64,000 nt of DNA. Source: an uncultured Microbacteriaceae bacterium (GTDB lineage: Bacteria; Actinomycetota; Actinomycetes; Actinomycetales; Microbacteriaceae). The notes beneath the pieces were generated by a model. It made no database searches. It was not told where the DNA came from and was given only the letters and a program-made list of their open reading frames with translations. Position 1 is the stretch's first letter, and each line of letters begins with the position of its first letter. A program made the position numbers and the translations under genes. Below, piece after piece: positions 1 to 8,127 of the stretch. The stretch covers positions 186,001 to 250,000 of the forward strand of contig CANKXX010000001.1 in the NCBI GenBank assembly GCA_947487835.1. The letters run 5' to 3'.

Positions 1-1
1 G

Positions 2-751
2 ATCATCGGTGAGTGGCAGCAGCTGCGGGGCAACCGGGACGAGGTCGTCATCGCGACCAAGGTGAGCCAGCACCCAGACTTCCGCGGACTCTCCGCGGCC
101 ACCATCGCGAAGGCGGCGGACGCCTCCCTCGAGCGCCTGCGCACCGACCGCATCGACCTCTACTACGCCCACTTCGACGACGCCTCCGTGCCGCTCGAGG
201 AGACGGTGACCGCGCTCTCCGAGCTCGTCGACGCCGGCAAGGTGCGCTACCTCGGCATCTCCAACTACAGCCCCGCCCGCATCGAGGAGTGGTTCGCCAT
301 CGTGGAGGCGAAGGGACTGCACCGCCCCGTCGCGCTCCAGCCCCACTACAACCTCGTCGAGCGGGGCTTCGAGGGCGCGCTGCGGACCATCGCGGAGCGG
401 GAGGACCTCGCCGTGCTGCCCTACTCCTCCCTCGCCTCCGGCTTCCTGACGGGCAAGTACCGCGAGGGAGCGAGCGTCGACAGCCCGCGTGCCGGCGGTG
501 CCCAGGCGTACCTCGACACGCACGCTGCGCTCCTGCCCGTGCTCGACGAGGTGGCGGCCGCGCACGGCGTCTCGGTCGCGACGGTGTCGCTGGCCTGGCT
601 CCGGTCGCAGCCGACCGTCGCGGCTCCCATCGCGAGCGCCCGCACGGTGGAGCAGCTGCCCGACCTCATCGCCTCGGCGACGCTCGATCTGTCGGCCGAC
701 GAGCTCGCCGCGCTCTCGGACGCGTCTGTTGGAGCGCCGGCGAACGCGTAG
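2..751 (+). CDS. Aldo/keto reductase, C-terminal part (5' end outside window)
   Basis: NAD(P)H-dependent carbonyl reductase of the aldo/keto reductase superfamily, cytosolic. The reading frame is open from base 2 and runs 249 codons to the stop, so roughly the first 70-80 residues, with the catalytic Asp and Tyr, lie outside the window. Visible family signatures are VVIATKV near the left edge (this Lys belongs to the catalytic tetrad), TDRIDLYYAH, the LGISNYS stretch, and the QPHYNLVER stretch followed by YSSLASGFLTGKY, which form the C-terminal TIM-barrel strands and the cofactor loop. A full-length member would be about 320 residues. Substrate cannot be told. Confidence 0.9.
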   Translation: MIGEWQQLRGNRDEVVIATKVSQHPDFRGLSAATIAKAADASLERLRTDRIDLYYAHFDDASVPLEETVTALSELVDAGKVRYLGISNYSPARIEEWFAIVEAKGLHRPVALQPHYNLVERGFEGALRTIAEREDLAVLPYSSLASGFLTGKYREGASVDSPRAGGAQAYLDTHAALLPVLDEVAAAHGVSVATVSLAWLRSQPTVAAPIASARTVEQLPDLIASATLDLSADELAALSDASVGAPANA

Positions 752-965
752 CGGAGCGTCGCCGGGACGGGCAGAAGACGCCCGGCCCGGCGCCTCCGGC
801 GGAAGGCGTGACCGACCGCTCGAGCGCGCCTCCCTGAGAGTCGGCCCGGCGTGCGGAGACGGCGCGCCCGTAGGCTCTTCCGCATGGACGATCCTCCCTC
901 ACACATGCCATCGCCCCTCCACGCCCTGACCGCTTCCGCGGTCGAGACCGGTGAGGAGGGGCTTC

Positions 966-2336
966 ATGAATGAGTGGGTCCTGCTCGCCATCGGCCTCGT
1001 CCTCACGGTGGGCACCGGGTTCTTCGTCGCCAGCGAGTTCTCCCTGGTCAACCTCGATCGCGGGGACCTCGAGGCGCGCCAGTCCCGGGGTGAGAAGCGC
1101 CTCGGTCCGACGATCAAGGCCCTGCGCATCACGTCGACGCATCTGTCCGGGGCGCAGCTCGGCATCACCCTCACGACCCTGCTGACCGGGTACACCTTCG
1201 AGCCTGCGATCAGCTCGCTGCTCGAGTCCCCCCTCACCGGCCTCGGCATCCCCGAGGCGGCGGTGCCCGGCATCGGCGCCGTCGCCGGCATCGCGCTGGC
1301 GACCCTGTTCTCGATGGTCATCGGCGAGCTCGTGCCGAAGAACTTCGCCCTGGCGCTGCCCCTGGCCACGGCCACGTTCGTCGTGCCCTTCCAGGCCGCG
1401 TTCACCGCCGTCTTCAAGCCGGTGATCCTGCTCTTCAACAGCACCGCGAACGCGGTGATCCGGAAGATGGGCATCGAGCCCAAGGAGGAGCTCTCCGGCG
1501 CGCGATCCGCCGAGGAGCTCAGCTCGCTCGTGCGCAGGTCCGCGCTCGAGGGCCTGCTCGACGACGACCACGCGACACTGCTCGGCCGCACCCTCACCTT
1601 CTCCGACCACACGGCCGGCGACGTCATGACGCCGCGGGTGCGGATGACGACGGTGCGCCTCACCGATTCCGCCGAGGACGTCGTGGAGACGTCGCTCGCC
1701 AGCGGCTTCTCCCGCTTCCCCGTCATCGGCGAGGACAGCGACGACATCGCCGGCGTGGTGCACATCAAGCAGGCGTTCGCTCTCCCCGCGGAGGAGCGGG
1801 CGCGGGTCAGCGTGTCGACCCTGGTGTCGGACGCGCGGTTCGTACCGGAGTCGATGGGCACGGACACCCTGCTCGGACTGCTCCGTCGCGAGGGATACCA
1901 GATCGCGATCGTCGCGGACGAGTTTGGCGGCACCGCCGGACTGGTCACCCTGGAGGACCTCGTGGAGGAGCTGGTCGGCGAGCTCGAGGACGAGCACGAC
2001 CGTGCCCGCGTCGGCATCGTCCGCTCCCAGGGCACCATCGTCTTCGACGCCTCCCTGCGGCCGGACGAGCTCTTCGAGCGGGCCGGAGTCCGCGTGCCCG
2101 ATGACGGCGACTACGAGACGCTCGCCGGCTTCGCCACGGAGCGGCTGGACCGCCTCCCTGAGATCGGCGACGAGGTGGACATCGACGCGGGAACCCTGCG
2201 CATCGAACGGGTCGTCGGTCAGCGGGTGGAGCGTATGCGCTTTCTCCCCCACCCCGTCGAGCTCCCGGTCGGAGCCGCTTCCGCCGCCACCCAGCACGAT
2301 CGCATCGTCACCGCACTGAGAGGGGACCGAGCGTGA
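966..2336 (+). CDS. CNNM/CorC-type hemolysin-family membrane protein (DUF21 + CBS pair + CorC_HlyC)
   Basis: Membrane protein of the CNNM/CorC family, implicated in Mg2+ (or Co2+) efflux or ion homeostasis; the old name hemolysin is misleading. Of 456 residues, about 1-190 are the DUF21 membrane domain, 210-330 hold the tandem CBS domains (VMTPRV, then FPVIGED, and IVADEFGGTAGLVTLED), and about 345-430 form the CorC_HlyC domain. I chose ATG 966 because GAGGAGGGG ends six bases before it; the in-frame GTG at 951 would place the Shine-Dalgarno inside the gene. The next gene overlaps by four bases and is a homologue, so the two are translationally coupled. Confidence 0.93.
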   Translation: MNEWVLLAIGLVLTVGTGFFVASEFSLVNLDRGDLEARQSRGEKRLGPTIKALRITSTHLSGAQLGITLTTLLTGYTFEPAISSLLESPLTGLGIPEAAVPGIGAVAGIALATLFSMVIGELVPKNFALALPLATATFVVPFQAAFTAVFKPVILLFNSTANAVIRKMGIEPKEELSGARSAEELSSLVRRSALEGLLDDDHATLLGRTLTFSDHTAGDVMTPRVRMTTVRLTDSAEDVVETSLASGFSRFPVIGEDSDDIAGVVHIKQAFALPAEERARVSVSTLVSDARFVPESMGTDTLLGLLRREGYQIAIVADEFGGTAGLVTLEDLVEELVGELEDEHDRARVGIVRSQGTIVFDASLRPDELFERAGVRVPDDGDYETLAGFATERLDRLPEIGDEVDIDAGTLRIERVVGQRVERMRFLPHPVELPVGAASAATQHDRIVTALRGDRA

Positions 2337-3373
2337 ACGAGTACCTGCCCGGCATCATCTGGCTCGTCGTCCTCCTGATCGTGAACGCGTTCTTCGTCGG
2401 CGCCGAGTTCGCCGTCATCTCCGCGCGACGCTCGCAGATCGAGCCGAAGGCGGAGGCGGGCAGCAAAGCTGCCAAGACCACGCTGTGGGCCATGGAGCAC
2501 GCCACCCTGATGCTCGCCACGAGTCAGCTCGGCATCACGGTCTGCTCGCTCGTGATCCTCAACGTCTCGGAACCCGCGATCCACCACCTGCTCGAGATCC
2601 CGCTTGCGGCGACGCCGCTGAACCCCGAGGCCATCGGCGTGATCGCGTTCGTGATCGCCCTCGTCCTCGTGACGTTCCTGCACGTGGTCGTCGGCGAGAT
2701 GATCCCGAAGAACCTGTCCTTCTCCGTGCCGGACCGGGCGGCGCTGCTGCTCGCGCCGCCGCTCGTCTTCGTGGCGACCGTCCTCAAGCCGGTCATCTGG
2801 GCGCTGAACGGCATCGCGAACGCGGTGCTGCGACTGTTCCGCGTCGAGCCGAAGGACGAGGCGACGAGCACCTACACGCTCGACGAGGTGGCGACGATCG
2901 TGCGCCAGTCGACGCGGGAGGGCGTGCTCAGCGACGCGTCGGGAACCCTGACGGCCGCCTTCGAGTTCACGACCCGGAAGGTCAGCGACGTCGAGGTCCC
3001 CGTTCCCGACATGGTCCGGCTCGGTGCGGGTGCGACTCCGCGCGAGGTCCAGCTCGCGGTCGCCGAGCACGGCTACTCCCGGTACGTCCTCACCGACGAC
3101 GCGGGCCGGCCGACCGGCTACCTGCACCTGAAGGACGTCCTCGACCTCACCTCGCCCGACGTGGTCGACGCCCCGGTGCCCGAGAAGCGCATCCGCCGAC
3201 TCGGCGCCGTGCCGCACGACGCCGATCTCGAGGACGCCCTTGCGGCCATGCGCCGGTCCGGCGCTCACGTGGCGCGAGCCGTGTCCGTCACGGGTGAGAC
3301 GACGGGGGTCCTGTTCCTCGAGGACATCATCGAGGAGCTCGTGGGCGAGGTCGACGACATCACCACGGTGTAG
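2333..3373 (+). CDS. CNNM-family membrane protein, second of pair, no CorC_HlyC domain
   Basis: Paralogue of the preceding gene, translationally coupled to it through a GTGA overlap. Of 346 residues, about 1-190 are the DUF21 membrane domain (GAEFAVISARRSQIE, LGITVCSLVILN, VVGEMIPKN) and 205-340 are a CBS pair ending in LFLEDIIEELVGEVDD. The C-terminal CorC_HlyC domain of the upstream partner is absent: the protein stops right after the second CBS domain. Two-gene arrangements of a long and a short CNNM protein are common in actinobacteria, and the pair probably forms a heteromer; the heteromer is inference. Confidence 0.92.
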   Translation: MNEYLPGIIWLVVLLIVNAFFVGAEFAVISARRSQIEPKAEAGSKAAKTTLWAMEHATLMLATSQLGITVCSLVILNVSEPAIHHLLEIPLAATPLNPEAIGVIAFVIALVLVTFLHVVVGEMIPKNLSFSVPDRAALLLAPPLVFVATVLKPVIWALNGIANAVLRLFRVEPKDEATSTYTLDEVATIVRQSTREGVLSDASGTLTAAFEFTTRKVSDVEVPVPDMVRLGAGATPREVQLAVAEHGYSRYVLTDDAGRPTGYLHLKDVLDLTSPDVVDAPVPEKRIRRLGAVPHDADLEDALAAMRRSGAHVARAVSVTGETTGVLFLEDIIEELVGEVDDITTV

Positions 3374-3482
3374 GCGACGCCCGCTGAAGCGGTGCACGCT
3401 GCCTGCTGCCGTTCAGTAACGGCTGATCAGCGCCGCGTAGGCTCGGTGAACGCGCAACCTCTGCGCGAGGATTGAGGGCATC

Positions 3483-3653
3483 ATGGGACTGGACGACAAG
3501 ATCAAGAACGCCGCGCAGGACATCGCCGGCAAGGCGAAGGAAGCTGTCGGCGAGCACCAGAACGACCAGAGCCTCAAGGCCGAGGGCGAGAAGGATCAGA
3601 CCTCCGCGTCCGCCAAGAAGGCCGGCGAGAACGTCAAGGACATCTTCAAGTAG
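3483..3653 (+). CDS. CsbD family small stress protein
   Basis: A 56-residue, highly charged soluble protein starting MGLDDKIKNAAQDIAGKAKE, the hallmark of the CsbD family, with a second half repeating the Lys/Ala/Glu helix pattern (KAEGEKDQTSASAKKAGENV). CsbD proteins are general-stress proteins of unknown biochemical role, sigma-B dependent in Bacillus. It stands alone, is followed within 15 bases by a strong terminator, and so is probably a short abundant monocistronic message. A GAGGG lies nine bases upstream of the ATG. Confidence 0.92.
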   Translation: MGLDDKIKNAAQDIAGKAKEAVGEHQNDQSLKAEGEKDQTSASAKKAGENVKDIFK

Positions 3654-3666
3654 AACGCACCACCGG

Positions 3667-3697
3667 TGGTGGCCTGCCCGAGTCGGGCAGGCCACCA
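3667..3697 (+). terminator. Strong hairpin terminator after csbD
   Basis: Perfect inverted repeat: 15-base arms at 3667-3681 and 3683-3697 with one base between, read as TGGTGGCCTGCCCGA and its complement. It sits 14 bases after the CsbD stop. There is no T-run, which is usual for actinobacterial terminators. Confidence 0.75.
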
Positions 3698-3744
3698 CTG
3701 CCGTGTCATGGCTCCCGTCATGTCGTATCACCCCGAGAGGCCCC

Positions 3745-4410
3745 ATGAGCATTCCGATCCTTTCCGCCCTGCGCCAGGTACAGCCCAGTGCGGGTTATGA
3801 CGGCTTCGTCGGCTGGGTCCTCAGCCTCATCGAGGTGCTCGGCGAGGTGGGCGTGGGGCTGGCGGTGTTCATCGAGACGTTCGTGCCCCCGATCCCGTCC
3901 GAGGCGATCCTGCCCGTCGCGGGCTTCCTCGCCTACGAGGGGCGGATGAGCGCCTGGGGCGCCTGGCTCGCCGCCACGCTCGGGGCGCTGGCCGGTGCCC
4001 TCGTCTGGTACGCCATCGGCGCCGCCCTCGGCCGCGATCGCGTCCGTCGCCTCGTCGGGCGCATCCCCCTCCTCGACTACGCCGATTTCGACAAGGCGGA
4101 GGCGTTCTTCGTGCGCTGGGGCGGCACCGCCGTGCTCGTCGGCCGCTGCGTGCCGCTGGTGCGGTCGTTCATCTCGATCCCCGCGGGCATCGAGCGCATG
4201 CCCCTCTGGCGGTTCTCGCTCTACACGGTCGCCGGCTCCGGGGTCTGGAACGGCGTCTGGGTCGGGCTCGGCTTCGCGTTCGGCCCGGCGATCCGTCCCA
4301 TCCTCGAGGAGTGGAGCGGACTTCTCTCCTACATCGCCGTGGGCGTGATCGCCCTCCTGATGCTCTGGTTCGTCACCCACCGCGTGGTGGGCCGCCTCCG
4401 CTCCGCCTGA
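3745..4410 (+). CDS. DedA family membrane protein
   Basis: Integral membrane protein of the DedA/SNARE-associated (VTT-domain) family, whose members flip polyprenyl phosphates or phospholipids. 221 residues with about five or six membrane stretches. The family signature is clear: FIETFVPPIPSEAILPVAGF near residue 45, then FFVRWGGTAVLVGRCVPLVR and SIPAGIERMPLWRF around 120-160, with the conserved GRxxPxxR arginines. ATG 3745 is preceded by GAGAGG five bases away. It stands alone after the csbD terminator. The lipid it handles cannot be read from sequence. Confidence 0.93.
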   Translation: MSIPILSALRQVQPSAGYDGFVGWVLSLIEVLGEVGVGLAVFIETFVPPIPSEAILPVAGFLAYEGRMSAWGAWLAATLGALAGALVWYAIGAALGRDRVRRLVGRIPLLDYADFDKAEAFFVRWGGTAVLVGRCVPLVRSFISIPAGIERMPLWRFSLYTVAGSGVWNGVWVGLGFAFGPAIRPILEEWSGLLSYIAVGVIALLMLWFVTHRVVGRLRSA

Positions 4411-4450
4411 TCGCACCCGCTGGTTGTGGGGCGATCGCCCGAGGTGCCGC

Positions 4451-4822
4451 TCAGCGGATCTCGGTTCCGACGCGGATGAGGTTGCCGCTCGGGTCGACGA
4501 CGGCGAACTCTCTCATGCCGTACCCGGTCTCGGCGAGCGGCTCGACCCGGCTTCCCGTCGACGGGTCCGGGCGCACGACCGCGAGCCACCGCTCGTACAG
4601 CTCTGGCGCGTCGTCCACGAAGAGGTAGCAGGACCCCGCCGTGCGGAACGGGTCGACGTCCGCGTCGAGGGTGAAGTGGAGCTCGGCACCGCCCCGGCCG
4701 AGGATGAGGTAGTCCCACTCATCCGGCGGCGCCCCACGGTTCTCGAAGCCGAGGGCCGAGTAGAACGCGAGGGTTTCCGACAGGTCGCGGCTCGGCAGGA
4801 TCGGCGCCGCTCGGTCGTTCAT
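4451..4822 (-). CDS. VOC family protein, bleomycin-resistance type
   Basis: A 123-residue single vicinal-oxygen-chelate unit resembling the Ble bleomycin-binding proteins: ILPSRDLSETLAFYSALGF at the start, a GRGGAELHF beta strand, then CYLFVDDAPELYERW and the C-terminal REFAVVDPSGNLIRVG. Ble-type members sequester glycopeptide antibiotics without a metal; others are dioxygenases or glyoxalases. The His and Glu positions here do not make a certain metal site, so resistance or binding is only a family-based guess. Monocistronic, facing the end of the DedA gene. Confidence 0.85.
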   Translation of the reverse strand: MNDRAAPILPSRDLSETLAFYSALGFENRGAPPDEWDYLILGRGGAELHFTLDADVDPFRTAGSCYLFVDDAPELYERWLAVVRPDPSTGSRVEPLAETGYGMREFAVVDPSGNLIRVGTEIR

Positions 4823-4854
4823 GCGCGGAACACTAGCCGAACCCCTTCAGGGAG

Positions 4855-4884
4855 GGCTACGGGTGGCCGCATCCTCCCGTAGCC
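4855..4884 (-). terminator. Hairpin between the VOC gene and the TetR gene
   Basis: Inverted repeat GGCTACGGG (4855-4863) / CCCGTAGCC (4876-4884) with a 12-base loop. It lies downstream of the minus-strand TetR gene and upstream of the VOC gene, so it may end the TetR message. No T-run. Confidence 0.45.
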
Positions 4885-4966
4885 GCACCGCACGACCGCG
4901 GAGAGCCATGAGCGTGCTCTCCGTCGGCGAGAACTACACCGTGGCCCGATCAGCAGGGTTGCTTCT

Positions 4967-5007
4967 CCGCCTGCCCTCATCCGCCTGCCCTCATCCTCCT
5001 GCCCTGA
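4967..5007. repeat. Short tandem repeat, 14-bp period
   Basis: CCGCCTGCCCTCAT occurs twice in tandem (4967-4980, 4981-4994) followed by a third degenerate copy (CCTCCTGCCCTGA). It is intergenic, just beyond the TetR stop codon, and I see no function in it. Confidence 0.6.
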
Positions 5008-5029
5008 CAGCTGCGCCCTGCCGGTGCGC

Positions 5030-5620
5030 TCAGCGCAGCACCCGCCCGAAGACCTGGAGAAGCCGCTCGACCAGCAGCGCCGGATCGTCCTCGCCGGCGA
5101 CGTTCTGCAATGCGCCATCGCGCACCAGCGCGACCAGGCCGTGCGCGAACGCCCAGCTCGCCAGGGCCAGCTCCGGTGCTTCCTCCGTCACCCCGGTGCC
5201 GGACTCGGCCGCGACCGCCGTGCTCAGCAGCCCGATCGCGTCCGCCTGCGCCGCCCGCAGATCAGGGTCGTCCGGGTGGAGCTGGTCCGGGCGGAACATG
5301 AGCTCGAACAACGCCCGGTTCGCGAGACCGAACGCCACATACGTCCGCCCCAACACCCCCAGCGACAGCTCCCCCTCCGCCGCTGTCGCGGACCGCAACG
5401 CGCTGGCCAGTTCACCGAAGCCGGCTGCCGCCACCGCCGTCAACAGGCCCGCCCGATCCCCGAAGTGATACTTCGGTGCCGCGTGCGACACCCCCGCCCT
5501 CCGCGCGATCCCCCGCAGACTCAGCCCGGCCGAACCGTGCTCGAGCAGCTCCCCCCGCGCAGCAGCAAGAAGCCGCGCCCGCCCACCGGCCTGATCCTCG
5601 TTCGCACCGTCCGATGTCAT
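5030..5620 (-). CDS. TetR/AcrR family transcriptional regulator
   Basis: A 196-residue repressor with a TetR helix-turn-helix at residues ~15-55 (LLEHGSAGLSLRGIARRAGV, then SHAAPKYHFGDRAGLL) and an all-helical ligand domain of the WHG-type C-terminus (FGLANRALFELMFRP). ATG 5620 has GGGAGG eight bases upstream; an in-frame TTG at 5638 would overlap that ribosome site. The gene diverges from the Ser-x-x repeat gene at 5717, with a near-perfect palindrome between them, so it very likely represses itself and that neighbour. The ligand is unknown. Confidence 0.93.
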   Translation of the reverse strand: MTSDGANEDQAGGRARLLAAARGELLEHGSAGLSLRGIARRAGVSHAAPKYHFGDRAGLLTAVAAAGFGELASALRSATAAEGELSLGVLGRTYVAFGLANRALFELMFRPDQLHPDDPDLRAAQADAIGLLSTAVAAESGTGVTEEAPELALASWAFAHGLVALVRDGALQNVAGEDDPALLVERLLQVFGRVLR

Positions 5621-5637
5621 GGAAGAAGCCTCCCCCA

Positions 5638-5694
5638 ACCACTTGACAGTGTCAAGTGGTCCGGGTCATACTCGATCTACTTGACAGCGTCAAT
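5638..5694. promoter_or_regulatory. TetR operator: perfect palindrome plus a second partial copy
   Basis: ACCACTTGACA (5638-5648), one base, then TGTCAAGTGGT (5650-5660): an 11-base perfect inverted repeat. A related site, CTTGACAGCGTCAA, follows at 5680-5693. TTGACA in each copy could also serve as a -35 element, so bound repressor would block both promoters. The second site lies 23 bases before the start codon at 5717. Confidence 0.8.
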
Positions 5695-5716
5695 CACTCT
5701 CGACAGGAGCTTCACT

Positions 5717-6043
5717 ATGACCGACACCACCTCCCCCGCACCCTCTTCAGCGAGCACTCGCTCCATCTCCTCCGTCGCATCCACGAGCTCGATCGCCTCG
5801 GCGGCCAGTGCCGGCTCGGTCGCCTCGGCGGCGTCCTTCGGATCAGCGTTCAGCGCCGCGTCCTTCGCCAGCGCCGGTTCCTTCGCCTCTGCCCTGTCCG
5901 TCGGATCCGCCCTGTCCATCGGCTCGGTCGGCTCGATCCTCTCCATCGGCTCGGTCGGCCGGTTCGGCGCCGTCTTCGGCGTCCCCGTCCTGCCCATCCT
6001 GCTGCGGGCCCTGCTTCAGCGGATCCTCCGCCGCGCCGCCTGA
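5717..6043 (+). CDS. Ser-x-x tandem-repeat protein with hydrophobic/cationic tail
   Basis: I do not know a function. The 108 residues fall in three parts: a polar start (MTDTTSPAPSSA); about 23 uninterrupted triplets Ser-x-x from residue 13 to about 81, in which x is nearly always Ala, Gly, Val, Ile, Leu or Phe (SIGSVGSILSIGSVG at the end); and an amphipathic tail PVLPILLRALLQRILRRAA. There is no signal peptide. The strict three-residue period of a small side chain suggests an extended rod, beta-solenoid or membrane-packing fold. AGGAG stands seven bases before ATG 5717. It is the only target apparent for the divergent TetR gene. Similar low-complexity SIGSxGS proteins occur in actinobacteria as hypotheticals, as far as I recall. 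Confidence 0.82.
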   Translation: MTDTTSPAPSSASTRSISSVASTSSIASAASAGSVASAASFGSAFSAASFASAGSFASALSVGSALSIGSVGSILSIGSVGRFGAVFGVPVLPILLRALLQRILRRAA

Positions 6044-6083
6044 CCCCACCTCACCTCAGCTGACCGGGCCAACAATTACGCAC

Positions 6084-6503
6084 ATGGGAAACGCGAACCT
6101 CGCTCACGTACGCGAGGCGCTACGCACCCTCTCGCTACACGAGGCCGACTTCGCCGTCACCGACTCCGGACTCGGTCGGGTGACCGTGTTCAATCGGGCC
6201 GTCCGCGACCTCGACCCCCACGACGAGCCGTGGCTCACCGAGTGGCTCACCGCGGAACACCTGAAAGCGGCGATCCTGTACGGCGCCGCGCACATGAACT
6301 GGCGCAAAGAACACGCCGACGGCACTGACACGACCTTCAACGCCACCACCCGAGCGACCCTCATCCACCGCTTCAACGACTGGGCATCACAAGCCCGGGC
6401 ACGGCTCGAGCAATACGAACACTCGAGCCGCACCGCCAGCGACGTGGCCCCGTGGCGGATCGCCCTCACCACGTTCCGCGATGACCCGGTGAGCGACCAC
6501 TAG
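6084..6503 (+). CDS. Hypothetical protein
   Basis: A 139-residue soluble protein I do not recognise. It has a His/Trp-rich centre (DPHDEPWLTEWLTAEHLKAA, AAHMNWRKEHADG) and a helical C-terminal half (HRFNDWASQARARLEQYEH) and looks all-alpha. The start ATG 6084 has no good ribosome site, but codon use is normal for the strand. It follows the Ser-x-x repeat gene by 40 bases in the same direction, so co-transcription under the TetR operator is possible. Confidence 0.6.
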   Translation: MGNANLAHVREALRTLSLHEADFAVTDSGLGRVTVFNRAVRDLDPHDEPWLTEWLTAEHLKAAILYGAAHMNWRKEHADGTDTTFNATTRATLIHRFNDWASQARARLEQYEHSSRTASDVAPWRIALTTFRDDPVSDH

Positions 6504-6832
6504 AAGTAGGGCCTCCCACCCCGGGTGTCCCACCGCCTTCACTTCCAGCCGTCGGCAGACTCTCGTCAGCCTCGCCCCACTCCTCCACTTCGTCGCCGTC
6601 CCCCGCACCCTCCAACCCGGGAACCGGTTGAGGCGGGCCAGTGTGGTCAGGCTCGACGGTCCGATACCGTGGGATGGATGATCCCGCCATCCGGCCTGTC
6701 TCCCGCTTCTGCCCCCTCCACAGGGCTGAGCGGAACATCCCTGATGACCGACCGAACGACTCCGACTGAATCTCAGCCGCCTCTCCACGACCGAGATCGA
6801 ACCGCCATCGCATCACCGACCGAGGCAACGCC
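6504..6832. other. Gene-free stretch, 329 bp
   Basis: Between two hypothetical genes. The reading frames crossing it are rich in Pro, Arg and Ser and look like chance frames in GC-rich DNA. I see no clear hairpin, promoter or RNA motif. Confidence 0.4.
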
Positions 6833-7297
6833 GTGGTGACTCGATTCGGCCCGCTCGACGTCCGGAACGGACTCCTCAAGCTGGGTGATGACGACGGTCA
6901 TCACGCCGTACTGACCCCTCAGGCGCTGATCTACCGGCCAGTCGGGCAGGAGGAGAGCAGCATCGAGTGGGACGACCTCGACGCTGCTACCGTCCGGTTC
7001 TCGCACACACGGATTCGTTGGCCGGGACTGCTCACCACCCTGGGAGTCGGAGCTCTCGCCTCGCTAGCCGGAGACTGGGGGATAGGAAGCGACCCGGAGA
7101 ACGGTGAACTCACCCTGACCCTGCGGGACGGACAGGTGGTCACGGTGCCGGTCACCTGCCATCACATCGGCGGGTACTGGATCCGAAGCGTCGAGGCGAC
7201 ATCCGCGTTGCTCACCCGGCTCGTGGGTTCACCGGAGTCCCGCGAACTGGTCGCCAACCCCGAACGACTCATCACGGTCCTCACCGGGAAGCACTGA
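6833..7297 (+). CDS. Hypothetical protein
   Basis: A 154-residue protein I do not recognise. The pattern suggests a mostly beta N-terminal half (GPLDVRNGLLKLGDDDGHHA, LIYRPVGQEESSIEWDDLD), a possible hydrophobic helix (LLTTLGVGALASLAGDWGIG) near residues 65-85, then a further beta region (ELTLTLRDGQVVTVPV) and a helical end. It could be a membrane-associated PH-like domain, but that is only a resemblance. Two consecutive GTG codons (6833, 6836) can serve as the start; no strong ribosome site is seen. Confidence 0.6.
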   Translation: MVTRFGPLDVRNGLLKLGDDDGHHAVLTPQALIYRPVGQEESSIEWDDLDAATVRFSHTRIRWPGLLTTLGVGALASLAGDWGIGSDPENGELTLTLRDGQVVTVPVTCHHIGGYWIRSVEATSALLTRLVGSPESRELVANPERLITVLTGKH

Positions 7298-7335
7298 CCC
7301 GGAACGACCATGCCCTGATGCGTGACACGTTGGCG

Positions 7336-7962
7336 TCAGAGCAGCCGAACTCTCAACGCCGGAAGGCCGTCACCGGCTAGGGCGCCAAGCGCAGCACCTC
7401 GCCCCGTTAGGGCCAGCAGAAGGGCCTCGGCTCGACCCCTGACTACTGGGCCGTGGCCGTGCACCCAGTCCATGTCATCCGCTTCGAACCTCAACCCGGC
7501 CAACAGACCTCGGGGGACGAGGCCCCGGGCGGAGCGACCGGTCAAGAAGGTGAGTACCGCCCGCACTCGCTCTTCCGGGATCTCCCGCGCGAGTCCAAGG
7601 GGCCAGCGGATGTCCAAGCCGTGCACCAACAGGTCGGTGAGGGGCGCCTCAGGGCCGGACCCGGGTGGGGTGAAACGGGATGCCGCTCGTCGTTCCAGCA
7701 CCTCGACGATCTCCTCGAAGGGTCGTTCAGCCTGTCGGCGGGTCAGGCGCACATTCGCGCGATCGAAGTCGCCGCGACAGGCCAGCATCGTCAGGAGAAA
7801 GGTCGGCATGCCCACCTCCATCGGCATCACCAGATGAGCAGCGACGTCGCGGACGCTCCACCCCGTGCAGAGGCTGGGCGTGGTCTGCTGCTCCACCGTG
7901 AGCTTCGACAGCATGTCGGCTACGGTCCGCCGCTCATCGGCGATCGCCGCGAAAGTGTCCAT
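7336..7962 (-). CDS. Maleylpyruvate isomerase family mycothiol-dependent enzyme
   Basis: A 208-residue DinB-like four-helix protein of the mycothiol-dependent MDMPI family. N-terminal signature: TPSLCTGWSVRDVAAHLVMP, in which the His of AAHL is a metal ligand; the second part has TDLLVHGLDIRWPLGL, the HGxDxRxPLGL motif with further His/Asp ligands. Members conjugate or isomerise substrates with mycothiol, the actinobacterial thiol, which fits the host. No catabolic genes lie next to it, so the substrate is unknown. Monocistronic, convergent with the gene to its left. Confidence 0.88.
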   Translation of the reverse strand: MDTFAAIADERRTVADMLSKLTVEQQTTPSLCTGWSVRDVAAHLVMPMEVGMPTFLLTMLACRGDFDRANVRLTRRQAERPFEEIVEVLERRAASRFTPPGSGPEAPLTDLLVHGLDIRWPLGLAREIPEERVRAVLTFLTGRSARGLVPRGLLAGLRFEADDMDWVHGHGPVVRGRAEALLLALTGRGAALGALAGDGLPALRVRLL

Positions 7963-8127
7963 CGGTCGATGGTTCCATGCGAAGGCGTGGGGAGCCAGAC
8001 CTATGTGTCAGCCATCGGAGCCGCCACCAGACCCGCCCCACTCCCCACGCCGTCGCCATCCTCCGCATCCGCTGACCCGACAGCAGGTCGCCGGCGGTGG
8101 GCCCACCTCCAGGACCGCCGATAGACG

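Noticed and set aside
666-2297. A 543-codon open frame on the minus strand opposite the first CNNM gene
   Set aside because: It is a shadow frame in GC-rich DNA: Arg/Glu/Gly/His-rich, no domain, no ribosome site, and the plus strand encodes a clear CNNM protein with normal domain order.
4967-5007. 14-bp tandem repeat as a regulatory array
   Set aside because: Only 2.9 copies, degenerate, lying beyond the TetR stop codon and without neighbours to control.
6525-6839. 104-codon frame between two hypothetical genes
   Set aside because: Pro/Arg/Ser-rich with no start signal; overlaps the start of the real gene at 6833.
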